This document shows, piece after piece, positions 44,537 to 53,427 of a stretch of DNA of 64,000 bases. A program made the position numbers and the translations under genes. The stretch's first letter is position 1, and each line of letters starts with the position of its first letter. Origin of the DNA: Asticcacaulis sp. AC402 (GTDB lineage Bacteria > Pseudomonadota > Alphaproteobacteria > Caulobacterales > Caulobacteraceae); contig NZ_AWGC01000013.1 in the NCBI RefSeq assembly GCF_000495835.1, positions 62,001 through 126,000 on the forward strand. Reading direction: 5' to 3'. Below the pieces are notes generated by a model, which saw only the letters and a list, made by a program, of their open reading frames with translations, was not told where the DNA came from and did not search any database.

Positions 44537-46810
44537 ATGGACGACAGACCAAAGACACAGGTACATGAGGAACTGCACGACCACAGTCAAATGGTGCAAA
44601 AGCATAGCTGTTGTCAGAACAAGGCGCCTGCTCCCGAAGAGGTTCATGCCCACGCCTGCCATCACGCACATGACCATTCCGCCGCGCCCAACCCAGCATC
44701 CACATCCAGAGTCGGCGAGGCTGTCACCTATACCTGTCCGATGCATCCCGAAATTCGTCAGGAGGAGCCGGGGTCCTGTCCGATTTGCGGCATGGCGTTG
44801 GAGCCGGAAATCGTCACACTTGAGACACCAGATAATCACGAGTTAAAGGATATTTCCCGCCGCCTGTGGATTGCTACCGCGCTGAGTATCCCGGTAGCGT
44901 TTCTGGCCATGGGCATGCATTTCGGTCTTAACCGATACGTCCCGATGCCGGTATCGCTTTGGCTTCAACTGATGCTGTCGACACCGGTTGCGCTGTGGTG
45001 CGGCTGGCCTTTCATCACCCGCGGCTGGGATTCGGTCAAAACCCGTAACCTGAACATGTTCACCTTGATCGCGCTGGGGATTTTGGTCGCCTGGAGCTAC
45101 TCCGTCTTTGCGGTCCTGGTGCCGGGCGCCTTCCCTGATCTGACCGGCATGGGGCCGGATGTCTATTTTGAAGCGGCGGCGGTCATTACAACGCTTGTGC
45201 TTGTGGGACAGGTCCTGGAACTCAAAGCCCGCGCCCGGACGGGCGATGCCATACGCGCACTTCTGAAACTGGCCCCTGCGACCGCACATCGCCTGCATGG
45301 GGAAACAGAAGAGACCGTGGCGCTCGATGCAATTATCGTCGGTAACTTACTGCGCGTCCGCCCAGGAGAGAAAATTCCCACCGATGGCGACGTCGTCGAG
45401 GGCACAAGCCATGTCGATGAATCGATGCTTACCGGCGAGCCGATGCCGCAAACCAAAGCGAAAGGTGACAAGGTAACAGGCGCGACCGTCAACCAAACCG
45501 GCAGTTTCGTTATGCGCGCGACCCGCGTTGGCAATGATACACTCCTTGCCCAGATCGTCGCGCGCGTTGGCCAGGCACAACGCTCCCGCGCCCCCATTCA
45601 GCGCATGGCCGACCAGGTATCGGCATGGTTCGTCCCCGCCGTCATCGTGATCGCGGCACTGACCTTTGCGGCATGGTTGTTTTGGGGCGCCGAGCCGAAA
45701 CTGGGCCACGCCATGCTCAATGCGATTGCTGTTTTGATTATCGCCTGTCCTTGCGCGCTCGGCCTTGCCACGCCGATGTCGATCATGGCGGGAACCGGGC
45801 GAGCAGCGCATATGGGAATCCTTATTCGTGATGCCGCTGCGCTTGAGGCTTTCGAAAGCATCGATACGCTGGTCTTCGACAAGACCGGCACGCTCACGCA
45901 AGGCCGCCCGGAACTCACAGACGTGAAATCGAGCGGCGATTTATCCGACGACCGGCTCTTGTCGTTAGCGGCCTCTGTCGAAGCCTTGAGCGAGCACCCG
46001 ATAGCGATTGCCATTGTCGCTGGCGCTAAAGAACGTGGCGCAGTAATTTTGCCGGTTACCGATTTCGACTCTCCCACAGGTAAGGGCGTGGTGGGCAAGG
46101 TCGACGGGGTGCTCGTGGCTCTTGGCAATACGGCGCTCGTCGGCGAGAATGCGACGCTGCTTGAACTTGCCCGCCCCTTGCGCGAGCAGGGCCAGACCGT
46201 TGTGTATGTCACCATCGATGAAAAGCCAGCGGGCGTTATCTCCGTCGCTGATCCGGTCAAGCCCTCAACCCAAGACGCGCTCAAGGCCCTTCAGGCGCGT
46301 GACATCAAGATTGTCATGCTGACCGGCGATAACGAAGCCACCGCAAAGGCCGTCGCCAAAACGCTTGGTATCGATGAGGTGAGAGCCGATGTACTCCCAA
46401 ATCAAAAAGCCGATGTGATCGAGGACCTGATCGGGCGCGGCCGCAAGGTTGCGATGGCAGGCGATGGCGTCAATGACGCCCCCGCTCTGGCCGCGGCTAC
46501 CGTTGGTATCGCTATGGGTAACGGGACTGACATCGCGATGGAAAGCGCCGGTATCACCTTGATCAAGGGCGATCTGGGCGGCATCGCCAAGGCCCACGCG
46601 CTCAGCCGTCTGGTCATGGGCAACATCAAACAAAATCTTGTCTTTGCCTTTGCCTATAATGTTGTTGGCATCCCCGTCGCCGCCGGCGTGCTCTACCCAA
46701 GTTTTGGGATAGTGCTGTCTCCTGTCATCGCTTCGGCGGCGATGGCGCTCAGTTCAGTCTCGGTAATTGCTAACAGTCTAAGAATAGGTTCGGCGCGTAT
46801 TGATAGGTAG
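44537..46810 (+). CDS. Copper-exporting P1B-type ATPase
   Basis: A 757-residue copper pump of the inner membrane. The N-terminus is His-rich (about 10-50) and carries a heavy-metal-binding [20 protein letters not shown] domain (about 65-90) in place of classical CxxC HMA domains. TGE lies at 299-301, the membrane CPC at 404-406, the phosphorylated Asp at D448 in DKTGT, then TGDN and [12 protein letters not shown] in AYNVVGIP and the M-x-x-S-S of MALSSVSV in the last helices point to the Cu(I) subclass, close to CopB/SilP-like pumps. AGGAGG at 44526-44531 fixes the start. Confidence 0.93.
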   Translation: MDDRPKTQVHEELHDHSQMVQKHSCCQNKAPAPEEVHAHACHHAHDHSAAPNPASTSRVGEAVTYTCPMHPEIRQEEPGSCPICGMALEPEIVTLETPDNHELKDISRRLWIATALSIPVAFLAMGMHFGLNRYVPMPVSLWLQLMLSTPVALWCGWPFITRGWDSVKTRNLNMFTLIALGILVAWSYSVFAVLVPGAFPDLTGMGPDVYFEAAAVITTLVLVGQVLELKARARTGDAIRALLKLAPATAHRLHGETEETVALDAIIVGNLLRVRPGEKIPTDGDVVEGTSHVDESMLTGEPMPQTKAKGDKVTGATVNQTGSFVMRATRVGNDTLLAQIVARVGQAQRSRAPIQRMADQVSAWFVPAVIVIAALTFAAWLFWGAEPKLGHAMLNAIAVLIIACPCALGLATPMSIMAGTGRAAHMGILIRDAAALEAFESIDTLVFDKTGTLTQGRPELTDVKSSGDLSDDRLLSLAASVEALSEHPIAIAIVAGAKERGAVILPVTDFDSPTGKGVVGKVDGVLVALGNTALVGENATLLELARPLREQGQTVVYVTIDEKPAGVISVADPVKPSTQDALKALQARDIKIVMLTGDNEATAKAVAKTLGIDEVRADVLPNQKADVIEDLIGRGRKVAMAGDGVNDAPALAAATVGIAMGNGTDIAMESAGITLIKGDLGGIAKAHALSRLVMGNIKQNLVFAFAYNVVGIPVAAGVLYPSFGIVLSPVIASAAMALSSVSVIANSLRIGSARIDR

Positions 46811-46873
46811 CTGTCCATGTGCGGAACCTGATTTATAAGAAAGCACAGCCTTTATCTTTTTGGCAGAAATCAC

Positions 46874-46879
46874 TATAAT
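46874..46879 (+). promoter_or_regulatory. Candidate -10 box for a near-leaderless copper transcript
   Basis: TATAAT at 46874-46879 with TTTATC 17 bases upstream (46851-46856). The start codon of the next gene (46888) follows 8 bp after the -10 box and has no ribosome site, which fits leaderless translation. The -35 match is weak. Confidence 0.4.
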
Positions 46880-46887
46880 GGACCAGC

Positions 46888-47289
46888 ATGACACAGTTTT
46901 TTACACGGCTGATAGTGGCAGCGATATTCGTCTTTATGACGGTGTCATCGCCCCTGCACGCCCATGTCCTGCCCAGCCAGGGTCGTGTTGCAGCGGCTGA
47001 AACGATAGCCGCGCTAGAAACGGGCGGCATGGACGAAGCGTGCGCCAAAGCCATGGCGGAAGCGGCGGCTGCGGATCATTCTGGCGACAAGCACCACGAG
47101 GGAAAAAGCAGTGCATGCTGTGACAACGGTTGCAATTGTCCCGTGAGCCATTGCGCAAATATGGCGGCGTCCATTTCCTGCGGCAGCTTCAGCCTGATTG
47201 AACACGGCGAGAGGTTGGTCCCGGAAGGATCGAGCCAGGATTTGCCGTCGTATCTTTCCGACACGCTTAAACGGCCGCCCCGAGCGTAA
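46888..47289 (+). CDS. Cys/His-rich secreted protein of the copper cluster
   Basis: A 133-residue protein with a signal peptide (MTQFFTRLIVAAIFVFMTVS, cleaved near LHA-H). The mature part has His (HSGDKHHEG) and Cys clusters (SSACCDNGCNCPVSHC), a metal-binding pattern common in unnamed proteins of copA/copB loci. It probably binds copper in the periplasm (inference). It lies between the ATPase and copA on the same strand. Confidence 0.75.
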   Translation: MTQFFTRLIVAAIFVFMTVSSPLHAHVLPSQGRVAAAETIAALETGGMDEACAKAMAEAAAADHSGDKHHEGKSSACCDNGCNCPVSHCANMAASISCGSFSLIEHGERLVPEGSSQDLPSYLSDTLKRPPRA

Positions 47290-47361
47290 TCCCGTTTTGT
47301 TTGACCTTTAGTGTGCGCCTTTCGGCGCATGCCCAACCCTGTCTGCAAATTGGATACTCGC

Positions 47362-49218
47362 ATGAAAAATATATGGCTTTGGGGGCTTGGCGTCTCAGCC
47401 CTGGTGTTTTCACCCATGGCGGCGGTCGCTGAAACCCGTGAATACAGCCTGACGATCAGTCGCCAGGAGGTGATGATTACCGGGCAACCTCTCAAGAAAA
47501 TAACGCTGAACGGCTCCATTCCCGGTCCCGTGCTTCGCTTCAAGGAAGGGGATGAAGCCGTCATCCACGTCACCAATAATCTGGACGAGGAAAGCTCGAT
47601 TCACTGGCATGGCCTGATCCTGCCGGGGAACATGGACGGCGCTCCGGGCTTCAATGGCTTTAAAGCCATTAAGCCGGGACAAAGCTTCACCTACAGGTTT
47701 CCGATCAAACAGGCCGGGACCTACTGGTATCATTCCCACACGACCCTGCAGGAACAGGACGGTCTATATGCTGGCCTGGTCATCGAGCCTGCCACACCCG
47801 ATCCCGTAGAGGCCGAGCGTGACTACGTCGTTCTGCTTTCGGACTTCTCGAAGGAGGATGCCGCCGACATTCTGGGCAACCTCAAAATGTCATCCGATTA
47901 TTACCAGACCCGTCGCCGGACGGTTGGCGATCTCTTCAGTGACATGGAGGAGAAGGGCTTCAGCAAAGCGGTGAAGGACGCAGCCGCCTGGGGCAAAATG
48001 CGTATGCTGCCAACTGACCTCTCTGACGTGAAGGGCTATCATTTCCTGGTTAACGGTCTCACCAATGGTCAGAACTGGACGGGCATATTCAAGCCCGGTG
48101 AGCGCGTCCGCCTGCGCTTCATCAATGCCTCTGCCATGACCATTTTCGATGTGCGGATACCAGGATTGAAGATGACCGTGGTGGCGGCTGATGGCCAGCC
48201 GGTCGAGCCGGTTGAGGTTGATGAGTTTCGTCTTGGCAATGCAGAAACCTACGATGTCATCGTGACACCTTCGGATGACAAGGCCTACACCATCGCCTCC
48301 GAGTCGATTGATCGTGAAGGTTTTGCAATTGCAACGCTCGCCCCTCGCGACGGCATGAAAGGTGAAATCCCGGCTGCACGTCCACGCGCGCGACTGACAA
48401 TGGCCGATATGAACATGGAGGCCATGATGCGCGACGATCCCAACATGGACATGAGCGACATGGAGACCGAAAGCGGCTGGGCCAGGACCTATGCGCCGGA
48501 GGGTGCGAAAATCTTGTCGTATGGCGATCTGCGCTATCTGACGGAGCAGGCCGACACGCGCGCGCCGACACGCGACATTACCGTGCGTCTTGGTGGCAAT
48601 ATGGAGCGCTATATCTGGACGATGAACGGGACGGTGTTCGATCCCATGAAAGGGATCAATATCGCCTATAATGAGCGTGTACGGATTTCCTATGTCAACG
48701 AAACCATGATGGCGCATCCCATCCATTTGCACGGCATGTTCACGCAAGTCGAGAACGGTCAGGATGCGGGCAAGATGCCCAACAAGCACACGATCATCGT
48801 ACCGCCGGGACAGACTGTTTCCGTTATCCTGACAGCTAACGAGCCGGGCGAATGGCCCATCCATTGCCATCTGCTTTATCACATGGCGACAGGGATGATG
48901 GCCAAGGTCATTGTAGCTCAGCCCGGCGAAGCGATCAGGTTACCCGCCTCTGATGCACCGCCGATGGATCACAACGGTCATGACATGAGCAAGATGGGTG
49001 CCGAATCCTCGTCTGAAACTAAAGACCCGCATGCCGGGCATGACATGCCTGGCATGGAACCTGTGCGGCAGGATACCAACCCGGCATCACCCGCTCAGCT
49101 TGGCGCGGACGATCATTCACGGCATGGAGCAGCGGCGGAAGCCAAACCCGCTCAGAAAAAGGAACCTGCCAACACGCAACCGGCTCAGCCACAAGGAGGC
49201 CAGCATGACCATCACTAA
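47362..49218 (+). CDS. copA: Copper-resistance multicopper oxidase CopA
   Basis: A 618-residue periplasmic cuprous oxidase of the CopA/PcoA type. The four copper-ligand blocks are SIHWHG, TYWYHSH, HPIHLHGMF and WPIHCHLLYHMATGMM. A Met-rich loop (MADMNMEAMMRDDPNMDMSD) sits near residues 350-370. The signal peptide (MKNIWLWGLGVSALVFSPMA, cut near AVA-E) has no twin arginine, unlike most CopA proteins, which use Tat. A Met/His-rich tail of about 75 residues (MDHNGHDMSKMG, HAGHDMPGMEP) extends past the oxidase domain and overlaps copB by 14 bp. Confidence 0.93.
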   Translation: MKNIWLWGLGVSALVFSPMAAVAETREYSLTISRQEVMITGQPLKKITLNGSIPGPVLRFKEGDEAVIHVTNNLDEESSIHWHGLILPGNMDGAPGFNGFKAIKPGQSFTYRFPIKQAGTYWYHSHTTLQEQDGLYAGLVIEPATPDPVEAERDYVVLLSDFSKEDAADILGNLKMSSDYYQTRRRTVGDLFSDMEEKGFSKAVKDAAAWGKMRMLPTDLSDVKGYHFLVNGLTNGQNWTGIFKPGERVRLRFINASAMTIFDVRIPGLKMTVVAADGQPVEPVEVDEFRLGNAETYDVIVTPSDDKAYTIASESIDREGFAIATLAPRDGMKGEIPAARPRARLTMADMNMEAMMRDDPNMDMSDMETESGWARTYAPEGAKILSYGDLRYLTEQADTRAPTRDITVRLGGNMERYIWTMNGTVFDPMKGINIAYNERVRISYVNETMMAHPIHLHGMFTQVENGQDAGKMPNKHTIIVPPGQTVSVILTANEPGEWPIHCHLLYHMATGMMAKVIVAQPGEAIRLPASDAPPMDHNGHDMSKMGAESSSETKDPHAGHDMPGMEPVRQDTNPASPAQLGADDHSRHGAAAEAKPAQKKEPANTQPAQPQGGQHDHH

Positions 49219-49933
49219 AACAGTTTTGACAGTTTTGGCCTTGTTCCTGTTGCCGCTGCCGGTGCTCGCCAATGATCTCGAAGACGAAAAGATGGCTCAC
49301 GATCACGGCGGTCAGGTGTTTCACGCCTTTCGACTGGAAACGGATATTGGTCGCCAGCGCGGCGAAGGCGTGGCGAGCTGGGACCTGGACGGCTGGGTTG
49401 GCACGGATGTGAACAAACTCTGGCTCAAAAGCGAAGGCGACATTGAAGACGGTGAGATTCACGAGGCCGAGCTATGGGCGCTCTACAGCCGGAATGTTTC
49501 GACCTTCTGGGATGCGCAAATCGGCATTCGCTATGATGTCGAGCCGGAAGGACACACCTTTCTTGCCCTTGGCATGAGTGGCCTTGCGCCTTACTTCTTT
49601 GAGACAGAGGCCCATCTTTTCATTCGCGATGATGGCGCCCTGAGCGCCCGGCTGCGACAAGAGAACGAATGGCTTTTGACCAACAAGCTCATCCTGCAGC
49701 CCTATGTGGAAGTCAACCTGAGCGGGGAAGATGATCCCGAGCTTGGCATCGGCTCCGGCCTGACCAGCGGCAAAATTGGGCTTCAAACGCGCTATGAGTT
49801 CAGCCGAAAGTTCGCGCCATACGTCGATGTCTCCTACGAGCAGACGTTCGGCGGGACGGCTGATTATGCGCGCGCTCATGGCGAAGACCCTGACACGACC
49901 ATGTTAAGTGCCGGCATTCGCTGGTTATTCTAA
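49205..49933 (+). CDS. copB: Copper-resistance outer membrane protein CopB
   Basis: A 242-residue outer membrane beta-barrel of the CopB/PcoB family. Signal peptide MTITKTVLTVLALFLLPLPV; the mature start DHGGQVFHAFRLETDIG and the segments WDLDGWVG, LKSEGD, ALYSRNVSTFWDAQIGIRYD and AGIRWLF are family hallmarks. It is shorter than typical CopB because the Met/His-rich N-terminal region is missing; that kind of sequence is instead on the CopA tail. AAGGAGG inside the copA tail positions its start, so the two genes are coupled. Confidence 0.92.
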   Translation: MTITKTVLTVLALFLLPLPVLANDLEDEKMAHDHGGQVFHAFRLETDIGRQRGEGVASWDLDGWVGTDVNKLWLKSEGDIEDGEIHEAELWALYSRNVSTFWDAQIGIRYDVEPEGHTFLALGMSGLAPYFFETEAHLFIRDDGALSARLRQENEWLLTNKLILQPYVEVNLSGEDDPELGIGSGLTSGKIGLQTRYEFSRKFAPYVDVSYEQTFGGTADYARAHGEDPDTTMLSAGIRWLF

Positions 49934-50018
49934 CACTTCATAAGTGCATCGGCGCTTTCTTCCAGGAAAGTAAAATTCCTTATGCGATTGCCCTGCCTTC
50001 GTGCTAAGGCCCGCCGCC

Positions 50019-50741
50019 ATGTCCTATAAAGTCACTGTCCTGACCATGTTTCCGGAGGCTTTCCCTGGCCCGCTCGGGGTGTCGCTGATCGGGACATCTT
50101 GGAAAGAATCTGAGCTGTGGTCCCTGGAAACACTGGACATTCGCACCTTTTCAAGCGATAAGCGCGGTTTTCTTGACGACACCCCCGCCGGAGGTGGCCC
50201 AGGTCAGGTGCTGAAGGCCGATGTCATCGCCAAAGCGCTTGATTCGCTTGAGCTTTCCAACCGGCCCAAGGTTTACATGTCCGCCCGGGGCAAGCCCCTG
50301 ACCCAGGCGAAAGTCAAGGCATGGAGCGCCGCAGACGGACTGATCGTCCTGTGCGGACGCTTTGAAGGGGTGGACCAACGGGTGCTCGACGCCCGCGGGT
50401 TCGAGGAAATCAGCGTCGGCGACGCCGTCCTTGCGGGCGGAGAAGCGGCGGCGATGGTAACGATCGAGGCAGTGGTGCGGCTTATTCCGGGGGTTCTCGG
50501 CGCATCGGAAAGTCTTGAGACCGAAAGCTTCGAGGATGGACTCCTGGAGCATCCGCAGTACACGCGACCGCGGACGTTCGAGGGCCTCGACATTCCCGAG
50601 GTGTTGTTGTCGGGCGACCATAGGAAAATGGCCGTCTGGAAACAACAGCAGAGAGAGGCAACCACGAAGGACAGGCGACCCGATCTGTGGGCGGCCTGGC
50701 TTTCCAAATCACAGGCAAAAGGCTCTCCAAGGCCCCAATAA
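50019..50741 (+). CDS. trmD: tRNA (guanine-37-N1)-methyltransferase TrmD
   Basis: A 240-residue SPOUT enzyme forming m1G37 in tRNA. LTMFPEAFPGPLGVSLIG opens the family; the trefoil-knot SAM site reads LCGRFEGVDQRVL and SVGDAVLAGGEAAAM; the C-terminal LLSGDHRKMAVWKQQQ positions the tRNA. ATG 50019 is used rather than a start 18 bp upstream. It lies 85 bp after copB and 15 bp before rplS; rpsP and rimM, its usual neighbours, are not in the window. Confidence 0.97.
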   Translation: MSYKVTVLTMFPEAFPGPLGVSLIGTSWKESELWSLETLDIRTFSSDKRGFLDDTPAGGGPGQVLKADVIAKALDSLELSNRPKVYMSARGKPLTQAKVKAWSAADGLIVLCGRFEGVDQRVLDARGFEEISVGDAVLAGGEAAAMVTIEAVVRLIPGVLGASESLETESFEDGLLEHPQYTRPRTFEGLDIPEVLLSGDHRKMAVWKQQQREATTKDRRPDLWAAWLSKSQAKGSPRPQ

Positions 50742-50756
50742 TTCAGGAGTACTTAT

Positions 50757-51197
50757 ATGAACCTGCTTCAGCAGATCGAAGCCGAAGAAGTCGCCAAGCT
50801 GGCGGCCACCCGGACCAACCCCGCTTTCCAGCCCGGCGACACGCTGCGCATCAACGTCCGCATCAAGGAAGGCGAGCGCGAGCGCGTCCAGGCCTTCGAA
50901 GGCGTCTGTATTGCCCGCGCCGGCTCCGGCATCAATGAAACCTTCACGGTCCGCAAGATCAGCTTCGGCGAAGGCGTCGAGCGCAAGTTCCCGCTGCTGT
51001 CGCCGATGATCGAGTCGATCGAAGTCAAGCGTCGCGGCGTCGTACGTCGCGCCAAGCTGTATTACCTGCGCGACCGCCGCGGCAAGTCGGCCCGTATTGT
51101 CGAGCGTTCGCAAAGCTCGACCCGCGGTTCGAAGGGTGATGAACTGCGCGCTGCCATGGCCAACGCTGCGCCGGCCCCGAACCTCGACGCCGAATAG
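50757..51197 (+). CDS. rplS: 50S ribosomal protein L19
   Basis: A 146-residue L19. [32 protein letters not shown] and [33 protein letters not shown] are the conserved blocks. The Ser/Ala-rich tail after residue 118 is longer than in E. coli, as is common in alphaproteobacteria. Preceded by a CAGGAG ribosome site. A terminator follows. Confidence 0.98.
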   Translation: MNLLQQIEAEEVAKLAATRTNPAFQPGDTLRINVRIKEGERERVQAFEGVCIARAGSGINETFTVRKISFGEGVERKFPLLSPMIESIEVKRRGVVRRAKLYYLRDRRGKSARIVERSQSSTRGSKGDELRAAMANAAPAPNLDAE

Positions 51198-51221
51198 GTT
51201 TCTGGCGTTTAAGCCAGTTGA

Positions 51222-51256
51222 AATGCCCGCCAGATCGCTCCGGCGGACATTTTGTT
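51222..51256 (+). terminator. Terminator after rplS
   Basis: AATGCCCGCC (51222-51231) pairs with GGCGGACATT (51242-51251) with one mismatch, then TTGTTTG. Confidence 0.7.
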
Positions 51257-51327
51257 TGTCGTCGAAGGGTGGGTGGCGACACTGAGGGGCATATCCAGGT
51301 GTCCGCGCGTACGGAACTTTCCGAAAA

Positions 51328-51392
51328 GCCCCTCACCCGATCGCCTTCGCTTCGCTCGGCTCTCGTCCTCTCCCCTCACGAGGGGAGAGGGA
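51328..51392. repeat. S-family repeat, copy 4 (half element)
   Basis: GCCCCTCACCCGATCGCCTT, then CTCGTCCTCTCCCCTCACGA plus GGGGAGAGG. It matches the right half of copy 3 at 39443-39505; no left arm is seen. Confidence 0.75.
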
Positions 51393-51431
51393 AGAAGGGC
51401 TATGGCTTTGGCGGTTATAGGGTCAGTCCTT

Positions 51432-51528
51432 AGAGCGGGATGAGTTTTGATGGAACCAAAACTCCGCTCTAAGTTTTTGTTTTGTCGCGCAATTCATCCG
51501 AAAAGTGCTGCACACTTTTTCGGATTGT
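51432..51528 (+). repeat. R-family dispersed palindromic repeat, copy 7
   Basis: AGAGCGGGATGAGTTTTGAT stem closing at CCGCTCTAAG, the core TTTTTGTTTTG, CGCGCAATTCATCCGAAAAG, and the end TTTTTCGGATTG. The rest of the 478-bp gap (51529-51675) has no convincing gene. Confidence 0.88.
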
Positions 51529-51675
51529 TTTCATAGACTTTCGCTGCGTTGGCCAGGTTGCGAAGCACCGCCTGTTCGCCACGCACCTTTACGGTAGCGC
51601 GACCGGTTACGCCGACCGGCCACCTTTTTGATGATGCGCGACGTGACGATGTGGCCGGGATCACGGCTTGTCAAG

Positions 51676-52281
51676 CTACTCCAGCACGCCTTCGGCGAGG
51701 CGCAGGTGGTCGCGCAGCACCGCTTCGGCGTCGGCAGCGTCGTTGCAGTCGATCATCACCATCAGACTGCCCTTAGGCAGCAAGATTCCGCCCATCACCG
51801 CGAACGTACCCGGCGCCTTGGGGTCGGTCGCGATCCAGATCGCCAGCTGCACCGGCTTTTTGCCGTTGCCGCTGCCCAGTGCAATGATCTTGCTATCGAC
51901 GACCGTCAGACCTTCGAGAAAGCTGGGGGGCTCTTCGCCCGCCAGCATATCAGTGATATGGTCCTGAATGTCGTCCAGGGTCAGGATCTCGCCGCCGTCT
52001 TCGATTCGGTCGGTGGCGATGAGGACATCGACATAGTGGCCATCGTCCTTCAGGCCGTAGGTGAAAAAGCGCAGATCCTGGTCGATATCGGTAGCGTCGT
52101 CTGGCCCCAGCGTCATGGTGTAGGTGCCATCGGCGGCAGTGAAGGTGCGCACGCCGTTGATGTCGACCAATTGGCCGCGGTTGGCCGTCGGCGCCGGGAC
52201 GACCTCATAGGCGGTCTGGGCAAAAGACGGAGAGGCGATCAGCACAAGGGTGGCGGCGGCAAGGCCGGTCAGCAGGCGCAT
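51676..52281 (-). CDS. Secreted hypothetical protein (201 aa)
   Basis: A 201-residue protein with a signal peptide (MRLLTGLAAATLVLIASPSF, cut at FAQ). The mature part is acidic, with strands such as YTMTLGPDDATDIDQDLRFF and a closing GGILLPKGSLMVMIDCND segment plus a helix (AEAVLRDHLRLAEG). No recognised motif. Probably periplasmic. It follows the thioredoxin-like gene by 18 bp on the same strand, so they form an operon. Confidence 0.72.
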   Translation of the reverse strand: MRLLTGLAAATLVLIASPSFAQTAYEVVPAPTANRGQLVDINGVRTFTAADGTYTMTLGPDDATDIDQDLRFFTYGLKDDGHYVDVLIATDRIEDGGEILTLDDIQDHITDMLAGEEPPSFLEGLTVVDSKIIALGSGNGKKPVQLAIWIATDPKAPGTFAVMGGILLPKGSLMVMIDCNDAADAEAVLRDHLRLAEGVLE

Positions 52282-52299
52282 GGCTTTATCCTGAAGAAA

Positions 52300-53073
52300 T
52301 TACTTGGTTTCCGGCGCCTTGGTCGGCGGGCCTTCGGCAGGCGCCGGAGTCGCCCCCTCGCTACCGAACTTGGCCAGGAGATCGTTTGGCACCTCGACGC
52401 CGAAGATTTCGGTCGGCGCTTCCTTGGCGCCCATCTCTTCCCGAACGAAGTGCCAGGCCTTTTCGTTCGCGCAGCCGCAGACGCGCAGCTGGTCGTTCTT
52501 GTCGCGCCAGATCAGCAGCGGGTAGCTGGTCGTCACCTTGTTGCGGCGGAGAAGCTCATTGAGTTGATCGTTGAAACCGCGGCCGGCACCGACCACGGCG
52601 GTGCGAGCCAGGCTGTCGTCCGCCACCGGCAGGCCCTCAGCCGTCCAGGTCTCATCGGTCGACATGCGCCAGGCCTTGTAGAAGTTCCAGTTCCGCGTCA
52701 GCCACAGCTCAGCAATCGTCGAGCGTTCGGCCGGAGTCGAACGGATGGCGCCAGCCTGGTCGGGCAAGGCAAAAACAACGATGCGGGTTTCGATGTTGGC
52801 CGCCTGGAACTTGGGCAGTTCTTTGTCTTCGTAGTCGTTGCAGGTCTTGCAGCTGCGGTAGGTGATCAGGTACATCGACTTGTCCTGGGCGCCCGGAGTC
52901 AAGTAGTCGACTTGATTCAGCAGCTTTTGGATGCGTGGCAGGTCCTCGGCGCTGGTGACTGTGACCGGGGCATAGCGGATGAACTGGTCCCAATAGATCC
53001 AGTAACCCGTCCCGATCACAGCCGGGACAAGCACCACCAAAGCCATAAGCCACAACAGGACTTTCCTGTTCAT
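52300..53073 (-). CDS. Membrane-anchored thioredoxin-like protein
   Basis: A 257-residue protein with an N-terminal anchor (about 5-27) and a periplasmic domain whose C75-K-T-C78 follows a hydrophobic strand (MYLITYRSCKTC), the thioredoxin-fold arrangement. A later strand (YPLLIWRDKNDQLRVCGCAN) contains the expected cis-Pro region and another C-x-C pair. A DsbG/DsbC-like or copper/haem-linked redox role is possible. The tail after 235 is Pro/Ala-rich. First gene of the pair with the secreted protein. Confidence 0.7.
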   Translation of the reverse strand: MNRKVLLWLMALVVLVPAVIGTGYWIYWDQFIRYAPVTVTSAEDLPRIQKLLNQVDYLTPGAQDKSMYLITYRSCKTCNDYEDKELPKFQAANIETRIVVFALPDQAGAIRSTPAERSTIAELWLTRNWNFYKAWRMSTDETWTAEGLPVADDSLARTAVVGAGRGFNDQLNELLRRNKVTTSYPLLIWRDKNDQLRVCGCANEKAWHFVREEMGAKEAPTEIFGVEVPNDLLAKFGSEGATPAPAEGPPTKAPETK

Positions 53074-53227
53074 TCAAACCCCCGAAGCACTTCTGCCCGA
53101 TGTGCAATCCGGCGACACTATAGTCGCTAAAACCCCCGCCGCATAGCTTAACCATATTGCAGCAAATTCATACAGATTTACAAATGGTTAATGTCAAAAA
53201 TCCATTATTTTCTGCTGCCGCGCCGCT

Positions 53228-53362
53228 TCAGGCCTGAATTAGCATGGCAATCAGTGCAAAAATCACACACAGCAGGGTGACGGCCCACAGCATCAGGTAG
53301 GGCACCATCGCCTTGGGCCGGCGGCAATCTTCGCTGGGCGTGGTGTGTGTCGGATCGGTCAT
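53228..53362 (-). CDS. Small single-helix membrane protein (44 aa)
   Basis: A 44-codon frame starting MTDPTHTTPSEDCRRPKAMV and ending with one membrane helix (MLWAVTLLCVIFALIAMLIQ) and A. CAAGG precedes the ATG at a short spacing in GAACCTCC-free sequence, so the ribosome site is weak; the clean topology (polar N-terminus, positive RRPK, helix) supports a real protein. It is divergent from the acyltransferase gene. Confidence 0.5.
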   Translation of the reverse strand: MTDPTHTTPSEDCRRPKAMVPYLMLWAVTLLCVIFALIAMLIQA

Positions 53363-53427
53363 GCAAGGAGGTTAGCACCGCTGACCCAACTTGCCAAGCC
53401 AGGCAAACCCGTTCACATCGAGCAGTC

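Noticed and set aside
51529..51675. Minus-strand frame reading ATVKVRGEQAVLRNLANAAK, reminiscent of HK97 gp10-like phage proteins
   Set aside because: About 30 codons with no start, no neighbouring phage genes and weak similarity from memory only.
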